Below, in pieces: positions 27,380-39,400 of a stretch of 64,000 bases of DNA. The stretch's first letter is position 1; each line of letters starts with the position of its first letter. Source of the DNA: Chamaecrista fasciculata (lineage: Eukaryota; Streptophyta; Magnoliopsida; Fabales; Fabaceae); NCBI GenBank assembly GCA_003254925.1, contig QANZ01045516.1:1923-65922 (forward strand), in the 5' to 3' direction. The notes under the pieces are model-generated. The model worked only from the letters and a program-made list of their open reading frames with translations. It had not been told where the DNA came from and did no database searches. The position numbers were made by a program, and so were the translations under genes.

Positions 27380-30059
27380 GAGTAAAATAACTTTCCGGTC
27401 CCTGATTTATGCACTCGCTGACAGATAGGTCCCTGAATTTTACCCATTGTACTAGCCGGTCCCCGAATTTTGCAAACGCTGCACTAATTGGTCCCTCCGT
27501 CATATTGGCGTTACAAAAATGCTGACGTGGCCATAACGGACGCTGATGTGTCCCGTTATCTGCTGACGTGTCCCGTTATCGCCACGTCAGATCCCGTTAT
27601 GTTGAAAAAAAAATTGTGCCACATAGATAAATAGAGACACATCATCATTGTTGTAGTTTATTTTCCGATCCCTGCTTTTTGGCCAGTGTACTTTGCGGTC
27701 CCTTAATTGATCCAACCACTTATTCTCAATTCCCCCTCTTTTTCCTCATCTTCATTCATTTTAGTCCCAAATCCTCAAAATAAAATTGTGAATTGCCCCA
27801 AAACACTTCCAAATATTTCAATTTAGTCCTTAAAAAATATTTAAAACCCTAAACCCTAAACTCTAAAACCCTAAAACCTTAAAACTACTCTCTTGCAATT
27901 TGGTCCCAAAATTAATATCCAACTCATTTTCACTTGACACCTCATTAAAACTACTCTCTTGCAATTTGGTCCCAAAACCCCTAAATCCCCTAAAACTCTT
28001 TTTTAATCCTCTTCTTCATCTTTTTCATCTTCTTCATTCATTTTAGTCCCAAATCCTAAAAATAAAATTGTAAAGTATCCCAAAACCATTGGAAGTTTCA
28101 GCATTCATCACATTTTCTCATTGCATTTATAGGTCTCTAACCCATTTTTATTCCATAATTCTCAATTCCCCTTCTTTTTCATCATTTTAATTCATTTTAG
28201 TCCCAAATCCTCAAAATAAAATTATAAAGTGTCCCAAAACTCTTCCACACATTCCAATTTAGTCCTTAAAAATATTTAGAACCCTAAACCCTAAAACCCC
28301 AAACACTAAACCCTAATATCCTAAAACCCTAAACTCTAAAAAAAAGTCTGAATCCTTGACCCATTTGTATTCCATTATTCTCAATTCCCCCTCTTTTTCC
28401 TCATCTTTATTCATCTTAGTCTCAAATCCTCAAAATAAAATTATAAAATGTCCTAAAAGTCTTTCAAACATTCCAATTTAGTCCTTAAAAATATTAAAAA
28501 CTCAAAGAACATCACATTTTTTTTTCATCTTCATCTTAAATTTTTTTTAATCTTCATCTACCCATATTCCTTTTCTCAGATCATCATCATCAACATCATC
28601 ATTTTCTTCCTCCTCATCCCAAAAATTGAAAAAAAAATAAAAAAAAAGGAGCAAGTCACGAAGTGTTCATCTTCTTCATCCCCATCCTCCTCACCCCAAC
28701 ATCACCATCACAAAAATCTGCACAAAAATCAGTTATCTTCATCAACATCATTCGTCGAGCCCCTCTTTCTTCTTCTTCCTCCGAATCTCCGTCCACCTCA
28801 GCCTCGCCACCGCCCTCTTCCTTCGCCGTCAACATTTCTCAATCTCAAATCGAAAATCTGCCTCCGTCACAGTTCGCATCTCCGGCTCGAATCGCAAATC
28901 GCATTTCTCAAATCGCAAATCACATTTCTCAAATCGCACAAATCAACAAATCAGAAACAAACAAACAACGATTTAGGAGAAACAAACAAACAAACAAATC
29001 AGTTCGTCACCACCACCGCCAAATCGATTTTGCCGTCGATGGTGAGGATGAAGGTTTAGGATATGCCACACAGAGATGTTGGCGGCGGCGAAGACGTTGA
29101 AGTGTTGAAGCGTTGGCGTTGAAGTGTGGCAGCAGCGATCTCGCAGAGATGGATGATGATGGTGGTTGAAGTGTGGAAGCGGCAATCACAGAAGGATGAT
29201 GATGGTGGTGGTTTAGGTTTTAGAGGGGTGTTTTGGGAATTTGACATTATATGAAAATTAAAAATTTATATATATTTTTAAAGACTTTTAGGATTTAGGG
29301 TTTAGAGTTTTAGGATTTAAGATTTTAGAGTTTAGGGTTTCAGGTTTGGGGTTTTAGGGATTAGGGTTTAAGGTTTTAAATATTTTTTAAGGACTAAATT
29401 GAAATGTTTGGAAGAGTTTTGGGACACTTTACAATTTTATTTTGAAAATTTGGGACTAAAATGAATGAAGATGAGAAAAAAGAGGGGGAATTGAGAATAA
29501 TATAAATAAAGATGGGTCAAGGGCCTAATTGTTCAACTCAGACTTTTTTTTAGAGTTTAGGGTTTGAAGTTTTAGATTTTAGGGTTTTAGGGTTTGGGGT
29601 TTTAGAGTTTAGGGTTTTAAATATTTTTAAGGACTAAATTGGAATGTTTGGAAAAGTTTTGGGACACTTTATAATTTTATTTTGAGGATTTAGGACTAAA
29701 ATGAATGAAAATGATGAAAAAAAGGGGGAATTGAGAATAATGGAATAAAAATGGGTCAGGGACCTATAAGTACAATGAGGAAATGCTTATGTGTCGCTAT
29801 TTTATGACGTGGCAGCTCTTTTTTTTAAAAAAAAAAACATAACGGGTGCTGACGTGGCCATAACGGGACACGTCAGCGCATAACGGGACACATCAGCGTC
29901 TGTTATGGCCACGTCAGCATTTTTGTAACGCCAATATGACGGAGGGACCAATTAGTGCAGCGTTTGCAAAATTCGGGGACCGGCTAGTACAATGGGTAAA
30001 ATTCAGGGACCTATCTGTCAGCGAGTGCATAAATCAGGGACCGAAAAGTTATTTTACTC
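27380..30059. mobile_element. Fold-back element with telomere-like arms (copy 2)
   Basis: The element is 2680 bases. The left end gagtaaaataactttccggt is matched exactly by the reverse complement of the right end for its first part (gagtaaaataacttttcggt). The arms continue with tttgcaaacgctgca, tgacgtggccataacgg and the shared inner blocks tctcaattccccctcttttt and ttcattttagtcccaaatcc. The 10-base duplication attacataat flanks it (27370-27379, 30060-30069). Telomere-like AAACCCTAAA stretches are shorter than in the copy at 17579. A GC-rich core with a 145-codon ORF lies at 28663-29100. No transposase is present. Confidence 0.8.
28663..29100 (+). other. Possible captured gene fragment inside fold-back element
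   Basis: A 145-codon ORF in the centre of the element, in a part with clearly higher GC content than its surroundings. The product is Ser/Pro-rich, then Asn/Gln/Arg-rich, with small internal repeats (IANRISQ, IANHISQI). CT-rich sequence precedes it (28540-28660), as in a plant 5' leader. No domain is recognised. It may be a host leader and first exon picked up by the element, or non-coding low-complexity sequence. Expression is unknown. Confidence 0.3.
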
Positions 30060-30530
30060 ATTACATAATACTACTCCAACCTTCATTACAAATATTAGGT
30101 TGAATTGTAAGGTCACTAATAGCTAAGTATAGTACCAAATTTATATATAGTACCTTACAATTATTAGGTTGATAATGCACAAAATGGGTCCCTCTGAATA
30201 TGAGGGACACAAACTTACCTTAATTATTCCTCATACAATTAGGGATACTTACCTTATTTCTATATTTAGTCCGTTATATTCAACCTAATTACTATATTTA
30301 GTCCCTCATATTCAACCTACTATATTTACTGGTCAGTTTCTATATTAACCCACTTTCAAACTACTATAATTTGAACCTAATTACTGGTCGTAATTAGGTT
30401 GAATTGTAGGTACCTACTATATTAACCCACTTATTTCTTCAACCTAATATTTAGTTAGTGACCTTACAATTCAACCTAATTTTTAATATTTTAATATATC
30501 GAGTTAATTGTAAAGTCATTAGCTATTAGA

Positions 30531-30730
30531 AAGATCTTGAAACGAGCTTTCAACTTTTTGATGAAAAACATAAGAGATACATGATCTCAAATATAGTGAG
30601 TTGACCATCATTAATTGAAAGAAAAATTATAAAATGATTGACAGTTTTACATTTGAAGTCGTTAATTCTCTTTACAAAATGTCATTTCATGTGAGTCATC
30701 CATAGTTAGAAAGTTTGCTCTAAAATATTT
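30531..30730. repeat. Right arm of a dispersed inverted repeat
   Basis: It contains, in reverse complement, the phrases of the arm at 24340-24562: gttgaccatcattaatt, aaaatgattgacag, gaagtcgttaattctcttt. It begins gaaagatcttgaaac, which also occurs in the same orientation at about 24353. Confidence 0.5.
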
Positions 30731-32060
30731 TCAATATCATATCATCATATGCGAATTTTAGTTGCATAAAGATAGACTCTCAAAAATGAGAAAAGTATTT
30801 GAATTATAGCTTCCATAGTACAAATAGGCCAAACGAGAAGGCTTTTTTCTTTTTAATTTATTCTACAATTTTTGTCACATAGTAATAACATGGACTAAAT
30901 TTTATTCCATTTCACCATTTATATATAAATTAAATTAACAATTGATAGATTGAATCTAGATCCTATGTAGTACTTCAAGGTGAAGTACTTTGATAACATA
31001 TTTGTTACACGTAAAACAAATAGTTTTGAAAATACATTAATTTTGCACTCTAAAGTGTTCTAGGTGATCTAATCTCGTGATACACCAATAAATTATTGAT
31101 TAGAGTGATAGTTATCAATTTTTATAAACAAGATTTTGAGTTTCAATCTAACTAGAGACATTGTAAATAGAAGAGCTTTACTATTATTATAGGAATATAA
31201 AGTGAATAGATAAGTGATACCTTATAGTCATTAAAAATAAATACATTTAACATTAACTTGTAATACCTTTCCAAGTCAATGTGAGTTTCAAAACATTATT
31301 TTGACTTATAATTTAAATTGGAATTTAACATCTTTTTAAATTATAATTTTATCAAAAAATTCAACAAATGAATTGTATATATTTATTCTTACAAACAAAG
31401 TTTTCTTTGTGAAGCTTTTATTCTCCTAATTATTACTTAGTTAAGTGGCGTTATATGACCCAGAAACACTTATTTTCTTCTATAAACAAGGTTCATGTCC
31501 GGGATTTTGGGCTCGTCTCTTATTCACCATTTTCATTTTAATAAAAAAGAATAAGAAGGTCCATGTTTTGGAAAAAAAAAATTGTGAAAGTAGTTTTTAT
31601 AGTGTGAAAAGAAAAAAGATATAACAAAATTAATCTTTCACTTTTCATGGGCTTACTAAAGGGATATGGTCAGAGACACCAAATCTTCCAAAATTAAAGC
31701 ATCATGGTCATCACTAACTTTGGTGAACACCTATTGAGTCCCTTTAGTAAGCTCACTTTGTACTTTATTAGTAAGTAGACTTTTCAAGGAATAGAAAAAT
31801 ATATACTTAAGTTTTTTTATTTTATTTCTTAGGACCATTTTTTATTGTAGGTAATTCAATTTGAGGTATTGGTAAGTACTTATTTTGATAAAAATTTAAA
31901 TATCAATTCACCAGGTTATGGGAAAGTAATTTTTTCTATTATGGTTGGTCATGTAATCGTCAAAAGGATTCCACTAATATCGATGGTTTTAGCAAAAAAA
32001 AAAAAAGCACTAATAACAAATTTGTAAAAGTATGGTAAAAATTTGAAATTAGTCTTAAAA
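30731..32060. other. AT-rich intergenic DNA, no gene seen
   Basis: Only short ORFs, no domains, no clear paired repeats. Confidence 0.5.
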
Positions 32061-32061
32061 T

Positions 32062-33195
32062 TTAGCCAAATACTCATATTAATTTCAAAAGTATGGTTAA
32101 ATTTTAAATTAGTCTTAAATGTTTTATTTGTTTCAGAATGACCCTATATGTTTATATGATTTTTCACTTTTGGTTCCAAATTACTCAATGTGATCTTAGG
32201 AGAAAACTTATATAAAGTTTCTTATATGTTTGCTATAAAGTTCCTCAAATCCTAAGCTTGAATTACATTCTCTCTCTTCAATGATTGGTCATGTAAAAAG
32301 TTGTGATCATATCGCTCTAGTTTTAAGTTGGAACGCAACGAGTCTAGAACTACAAGTTGTTTTTGAAAAGTTATTTCTCTATTCAATTGGGACTGTTGAC
32401 GACAAACGAGGTCAAATTGAATCTCAAAATTGGGGTACTTTTTTTTATAGTAAAATAAGTGAAGTTTGTTATATCTCTCTTGTTTCAAGTCCAAATGTGA
32501 CGAGTATGAAATTATGTGTTATTCTTAAGGAGTAATTTCTATGTCAAGTTGGGACGTTGACAAACAAAGTGAAATTGCACTCCAAATTGTTAGTTTACTC
32601 TATAATATATTACATATATTAATAATTAATTATAAAAATACATATTATATATATTTGCAGGTTCGCGTGTTGGATTGTGTTCATAAACCTCCAACCCGCA
32701 GACCAACCCGCAGGTGTGCGGGTTGAGAACTTTGAACCCAACCCAACCCAACCCAGCCCGTCACTGTGGGTTGGGTTGGTTTTTGCGGGTTCGCGGGTCA
32801 GGATGCTCACCCCTAATCACAAGTAGGCATAGAAAGAACTCTTTAAGAGTAGTACATAGTTCTGAACTTGTGAAATTCAGACTTCAAATGAGAAATATGA
32901 CCAATTTCACTCGTTTTACTTAGAAATGAACAATGCACTTTTAAAACCCGATTTAACCTTATTTGTTGACAGCTCCAATTGGATAGAGAAATGATTTGTC
33001 AAAAGTAACTCGTAGTTCTAGAATAGTTGCATTCAAACTTAAAACAAGAAAAATAAGATCACATTCAGTAGTTTGAAACCAAAAGTAAAAAATCATAAAA
33101 ACATGTAAGACCAAAATCTAAAACAAATGGAATATTTTGGACCAATTTAAAATCTACTATATATTTTTGGAACCAATGTAAATATTTGGCCTTAC
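32062..33195. mobile_element. Fold-back repeat element, family F, copy 1
   Basis: The left arm (agccaaatactcatattaat, atgatttttcacttttggtt, caatgtgatctta) is matched in reverse complement by the right arm (taagatcacattcagtag, aaccaaaagtaaaaaatcat, aaatatttggcc). Inside both arms lie phrases such as tcatatcgctctagtttt, gacgacaaacgaggtcaaat. A partial hAT MITE is nested in the middle. Edges are approximate; no target duplication established. Confidence 0.55.
32655..32816. mobile_element. Partial hAT MITE nested in family F element
   Basis: Repeated aacccaaccc and ccaacccgcag motifs and a right end reading, in reverse complement, taggggtgagcatcctgac, the usual terminus of a very common plant hAT MITE group. 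The matching left end is missing. Confidence 0.55.
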
Positions 33196-34074
33196 TTAAT
33201 ATAATCAATAACGAATAGCTCAAAATAATCTTTTCTAGATCACCATATACAAAATTAATTTCAGTGGCAACAAGAATGAAGAAAATTATATAGAAAGGAG
33301 AGAATTTAGAAAGATAATTGGTTACTTTTTGTTGAGATCCATGATCACTAGAGCAAGTTGTTTTCAGAGTTTGATAAAAGTATACTTATTTATTTAAAAA
33401 CTTGTAAAATAGCTTTCTTGACATTCAATGAAAACTTCGAAATTTATTTCTAATTTATTTTTATTAGTGATATTAATTTGCACAATGTATATTATTTCTT
33501 GAGTATATCAATCTGTTTTATCTTCTTTCACAAGAATAACTAAATTTCACTATATATTTAAAATAATATTTGAAATAAAATATCTATCCAATATATGTAA
33601 TTTTTGAACCCTGTAATTTACTTTAATCATTATTTGAATGAGATGTGTCATCTCCCATGTTGAATTGTTGACCCCAGAAACAAGAAAGGAATATTCTTTT
33701 GTTTTCTAGTATATTGGCTTTTACATATTAATAGCAAATTCTTCTTTTTATTTCTATAATGTCTAACCAAAATTATACCGGTTTATCTACTATCTAGTAT
33801 ATGCAGCTATTACCATCTTACATTCTTACTAGAAGATTATGAGTTAAGTATAAAATACACAGCTATGTTTCTAAAAATAAAATAAAAAATTAATCATTTT
33901 CTAAAAAAAAAACTAATTCAATTGTTGAAAGATTATAAAACTAACACTTTGGTTCCTAAAAGATTAAAATACACAATTTAGTCTTTGATAGATCTAAACG
34001 GTACATTTCTTTTAGTCTATGAAAGAACTAAATAATATACTCTTTAGTCTATAAAAAGAATTAAAAAGTATACG
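33196..34074. other. AT-rich intergenic DNA, no gene seen
   Basis: No supported feature. A few phrases with tagtctttga or tagtctataa resemble remnants of MITEs, but no ends can be paired. Confidence 0.45.
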
Positions 34075-34880
34075 ATCAATATCATATTTTCATCCTTAAT
34101 GTTTATCATAAATTTCATTTTAGTCTTTAATGTTTCTTAAAAGTTTCATAATTGGTCTCTAACTATTAAATATGGTCATATCTCTCTCGTTTCAAACCCA
34201 AACATGATGAAGTTAGAGCTAGAAATTAAATTTAATGAGCTCTTTCTTTACCTAGTTGGAGTCATTGACAAACGAGGTCAAATTAAGCATAAATTCAAGT
34301 CTGAAAGTGGGTTGTTTATTTCATGAACTTAATCATATCTCTCTCATTTCTTGTCCGAATGCAACAAATTAAATCAAAGCTACAAATTATTGTTGACGAA
34401 TTCTTTCTCTATCTAGTTGGAACTGTCAGCAAATGAGGTCAAATAATACTCTAAAAGCGAGTTTGGTCAAAACATCAATATTAACTTTCAGAGTACTATT
34501 TGATCTCGTTTGTCAACATTTTCAACTAGACCAAGAAAGAAATCTTCAAGTGTAACTTGTAGCTCTGATTTCATTATATTCAGACTTGAAACAAGAGAGA
34601 TATGACTAAATTTATGAAATAAACAACCATTTTCGGGCCCAATTTAATGTCTAACTTGATCTTATTTGTCGATGACTCTAATTGAGCAAAGAAAGAAGTC
34701 ATTAAATTTATCTCGTTGCTCTGATTTTATCACGTTCGAGTTTGAAATAAAAGAGATAGGACCATACTGAATAGTTAGAAACAAATTATGAAACTTTTAA
34801 AAAATATTAAAAATCAAAAAAGAATAAAAAGAACATAGGGAGTAAAATAGAATTTAAGGTAGACATTAGAAACTAAAAAA
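34075..34880. mobile_element. Fold-back repeat element, family F, copy 2
   Basis: Two imperfect arms face each other: tcatatctctctcgtttcaa, tagttggagtcattgacaaa and cgaggtcaaatt on the left and centre-left, with their reverse complements gatcttatttgtcgatgact and tttgaaataaaagagatagg on the right. The phrase 'catatctctctc...' recurs about every 150-200 bases, so each arm itself holds repeated units. It shares these units with 32062-33195 and 44050-44210. Confidence 0.5.
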
Positions 34881-35415
34881 AGGTTTTGGCCAGAAATATA
34901 TTGTTTGAATCTTTAAATAATAAAACTATATATTTAAATTTATTTAAATTTATGTAGTTAACTCAAAATTTTTAAGAACTATTAATTTTCTAATAAAAAA
35001 CTTGAGTTTAGTGACGTGGTAAATAAATAAAAAGAAGTGAAATCTTTTTCTTGTTGGGCATAGTTTCATAATATAATAATTGTATTTGTAAGGAGTTATT
35101 TTATTATTGGATAAGGAAATAAATAAAAGAAAAGTAAGTAAAAAATAAGAAATTAAGAAATAAAATACAAATTTAGGAGAATGAGAAGGTAGTGGTGTCT
35201 CTAATAATTGCTTTCTTTATTGAGTTCCGTGTCGAAGTTGTCGCATCGGTCCACGCCATGTCAGATTTCCTTACACTCTCTTTTTTTCTTTTTTCTGAGT
35301 CGGTTCTTTTTTGTTTTCCTACTTTGACCCCATATTTCTTCATTTCTACATCACACTGCCATTAGCCCATTCTCTATATTATTTTTATCAAAAAAAAAAT
35401 TAAAATATGTGCTAT
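34881..35415. other. AT-rich intergenic DNA, no gene seen
   Basis: It contains no recognisable gene or paired repeat. It ends with gctat (35411-35415), the left target duplication of the copia element that follows. Confidence 0.5.
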
Positions 35416-35716
35416 TGTTATGAATAATAATAGTTGTGAATATCTACGATAGACTTTTGATATTCTCCATGTATAAAAGTGTGAAGTTTTCTCTACAATC
35501 TTGTTTATCATCTTTAGTTTCTCGTGTACATTAATATGGGTCTATCCCTTCATTATTTGTATTGAATTAGACACATCCTCCATTTCATATCTTTTAGCCT
35601 ATAAATAGAGGTTTTAGGTATTGATGTAAAGATGATGATATCAGTTGAATAAGAATCACTATGTCCTCCTACTTTTTCTCTACTTTGAGTATCCTTATTT
35701 TTTATATTTTATAACA
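35416..35716 (+). repeat. Left LTR of copia-like element
   Basis: 301 bases, tgttatgaataataatag to ttttataaca. It contains agcctataaatagaggtttt, a TATA-box-like promoter element, near 35597-35616. Confidence 0.85.
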
Positions 35717-36189
35717 CGTTATCAGCACGAGCCTCTACCGATTTGAGCTTTTGGCATCTGAGTCTACCCATTCAAGTTTTCGCCATATGCTCATGAGTCT
35801 CTATCAATTTGAGCTTTTGTTAACTAAGTACGAATCTCTTCTATTTTTAGTTTTTGATTATTAAAGAGGTAAGTTAATTATTTTTCAAGTTTTCTTGTTG
35901 AATTACTAACAGTAAGAAACTTTTTATGCTTAATTGTTTATCATTATCATAATATATTTTATAAGTTTATTATTGTGGTTGTCTTCTTACGATTTGGAAA
36001 TGTTTCGTACAATCTGAAACTACATATGATTAAGTTTTCATATGATTAAATAAAAGTGACTAAGTCATATGTTATTACAGTTTCATATGTTTAAGTAGGT
36101 GGCCTGAAGCCATATTATGTTTCGATTCAATCATTGTATTCTTGCCAAAGTTTAGTGCATTGAAAGGTTATTGCACATGTTGATAATTT

Positions 36190-36430
36190 ATCAAGGGCAT
36201 TAGTTTGGTTTTTTGGCTATTGAAGCTGTATAATATCACCCTTGACGACTAATGGACTTTGGCTATTGAAGATGTCTAATATTAGCCCCGAAGACTTAGT
36301 CTTTGGCTATTGAAGCCGTCTTATATTAGGCCTAAAGACTAATAGTTTGACTATTAAAAAGATCTTATAATGTCTTGAAGACAATATTTGGCTATTGCAG
36401 CTGTGTTATATCAGCTATGAAAGCTAATAA
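36190..36430 (+). repeat. Degenerate tandem repeat in copia interior
   Basis: The unit 'ttggctattgaagc(t/c)gt..tatatta..' recurs about four times at roughly 60-base spacing (near 36210, 36250, 36302 and 36380), each followed by a variant of gaagactaata. Confidence 0.6.
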
Positions 36431-39400
36431 TCAAATAGAAATTAATAACCTTGAAGGCGAATATAAATATATTTTGACCGATTGCCGATAGCAATTACGG
36501 TGTTGTTAAAAATATATTTGTCAATAGTCTTGAAGACTAACATCAATCTAAATATTTGATAGGCCTGAAGGCCTATATCAAAATAAACATTTTATTTTGG
36601 ATGTGGATTGATTGATGTATTTTTAGATTTGATATATATGATCACAATTTATCTTGTGAGGTGTTTGATATGTAAAAAAAATTATTGAGATAGAATCTCC
36701 TGTAGAGACGATGTTTGATATGATAAAATTATTGATATTGGGTCTCTAGAAGAGACAAGAGTGACAATATGTCAATTATTAAATGAGACTGTCATTGATT
36801 TATTTTGGCAAGTGAACCTGAAGTTCAGAGTACATTTATTCTAATAATGATTAATTTTCTCTGAAAGAAAGAGTATTGAAAAATCTCACAAAGATACTCT
36901 AGAAGAGTAATAATATATACTCTAGAAGAGTGAGATTCTTATATTAACAAGATTATATTTCTTGACGTAACCATGTAGTGGTTTGGAATTTGGATACTAT
37001 TAAAGTATGACATCAATAAACTGAAGGAAAATTTGAGTATATGATATGAATGAGTTCTTACATCTTGGTATCTCGATGAATATGAGATAGTTCCTGAAGA
37101 ACTAAATATGATATGGTTCTTGAAGAACTAAATATGAGATAGTTCTCGAAGAACTAAATCCTTTTATTTAATTTATTTATCTCGTTTATTTCTTTGAATT
37201 ATATATATATATTATAAATATATTCTATTATCCATTTTTCATTTGGTTAACAAATTATATGTTAATAATGTATTACTTTATTTATTTCATACTTTCATTT
37301 ATCTTTATATAATCTCTTGTTTGAGTACAAATCATGCATCCATCATATTTTACGTCATACGATCAAATATCTTGTTGAATTATATCAAGCTTTCCTGAAG
37401 GAAAGTAAAATATGATGGAGGAAAAAGGAAATATAATATCGGGCATGTGATCGTATACTCCAGAAGAGCCCTTCATCTTGTACTATATTTTGTATTAGTA
37501 CAATTAAAACATATATTGTAATGGACCAAAAGTTCATTGACATATGTTGTAATGAAGCAGAGGTTCATTATTTCAAAGGAGAAATGAACCAGAAGTTCAT
37601 TAATTTAAAGGATACGTTTATAATTTTGTATGACCGGTTAGACCATCCCGGTTCACGAATAATGCGAACTCAAATTAATGCTTATTAAAGAACCAAAGGT
37701 TTCTTGTATATAATGAGTTCTTATGCTGCATGTTCTTAAAGAAAATTTGTTTTAAGACCATTACCAGCAAAAGTTGGGATTGGATCCCTTGGAATTCTTG
37801 AACGCGTTCATAGAAAAATTGTGGACCTGAAGTGCCACCTTGTGGTCATGTCGATCCACTTTGTTCAAATAAAACGATTGAGCTCAAGTTTTGGATTATT
37901 TCATTAAGAAAATTTGATAATGCTGATGAATTTATATCCCAAGTATTAAAGGGCTATTATATGCTAGTTGGGATGAATGTGGCACATCATATTGTTTATG
38001 TCCACACGGTAAATGGCCTTGTTGAACAATTAAATGTCTGATGAGAACTTATCAATTTATATGATGCAGCACTTGTACGCATTAAATTAAGAACGTATTA
38101 TAAATTCTCCCCTATGCTATTGGCTTTGGGTCAGGAGCCAAATATTTTTCATTTACAAATTCTTTGGGTGGTAGATTTATATTGCTCCACCATGTGAATT
38201 AGAATGGGCCCCAATCAAAATTGAGAATATAAGTTGGGTATGAATCCTGCTCAAGTATTAAATATCTTAAACTCCTGAAGGGAGATAGTTCATGACATGA
38301 TTTTTCAATGAAATTAATTTTTCAGCATTAAGGGGAGAAAGAAAATAGCTGAAAAAATGAATTATAATGAATGCATGGTTATTATATTCGTTTGATCCTC
38401 ATGTGAACTTGAAGTTCAAAGATAATTTATTTGAAGAATATTGTAAATATATTGCAAAATGCATTCACTGGCCCATAGAAATGACAAAGTCAGATATTCC
38501 AGCTGAAAATGCTCCAATATATATTGAGGTCCCTGAAGGGACTAATTGGTTCCAAAGATAAGAATCCTCAAAAATAAAAGGAGCATATGAAAAAGATGGT
38601 GGTCGAATTGAGGAAATATATGAAGGCATAATGAATGAAAAATCTCCGGAAGAGATTCAGGTACCTGAAAGTGAAAATAATGAGATCTCAATATGTTTAT
38701 TACTGCCAAAGTATGGAACCGATATGAAAATATTGTCGACAAAGTATTTAAATATAATGTAGCGCTACAAATTACAAAGTATAAAGAAATTGAGGATCAT
38801 GAATAATAATTCGTCGAAGAGTGTCGACGTTAGAAATTGGCCAAATTGAAAAGAAAGGATCCAAGATGAGTAAAACTCACTCGAGAAATGTGGAAATTTT
38901 TGGACTTGAAGTCCACAGACATAATGGTGTACAACCAGCATGATGGTGTACAACCAGTTGAATATAAATAAGTCTTTGTGCGAAAAGAAACGAGCGAATT
39001 GAAATTTTGTGATACAAAGACTAGAAACTTATTTTAAGGAGTTTAATTCTCCCATGGTGGATGCAATTAATTTTTTAATATATGATTTGACTGTTTATAA
39101 AAGGCTTTAATGTCCAAATATTTAAGGTGTAAAGTTAGTGGGGTATACAAATGAGTTTATGAGTAAAATCGTAATGAAAATGAAAGGCTAAAGTCGTAAG
39201 ATATAAACTCAAAGGTCTCACATTGAATATGTAAAGACATATTCTCTGGAGATGAATGCAATCTCGAAGATGGATGCGACCCCCTTCAAATATTTTTGTA
39301 GTCTGGCATTGTATGAAAAACTTGATATGCATCTAATGAGTATGATTATAGCCCATTCATATGGCTTATTGAACAATGAAATTTATATGCAAATCTTGAA

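Larger units (their letters stand above)
26346..30530. repeat. 1.1 kb repeat, copy B (interrupted by fold-back element)
   Basis: This is the second tandem copy of the unit at 25178-26339. It begins gggtgtgtttggtttaacaa and ends near agtcattagctattag. It is split by the fold-back element at 27380-30059; its own sequence resumes at 30060 with the duplicated attacataat. The part at 26640-27066, AT-rich with long TA tracts, is absent from copy A. Confidence 0.7.
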
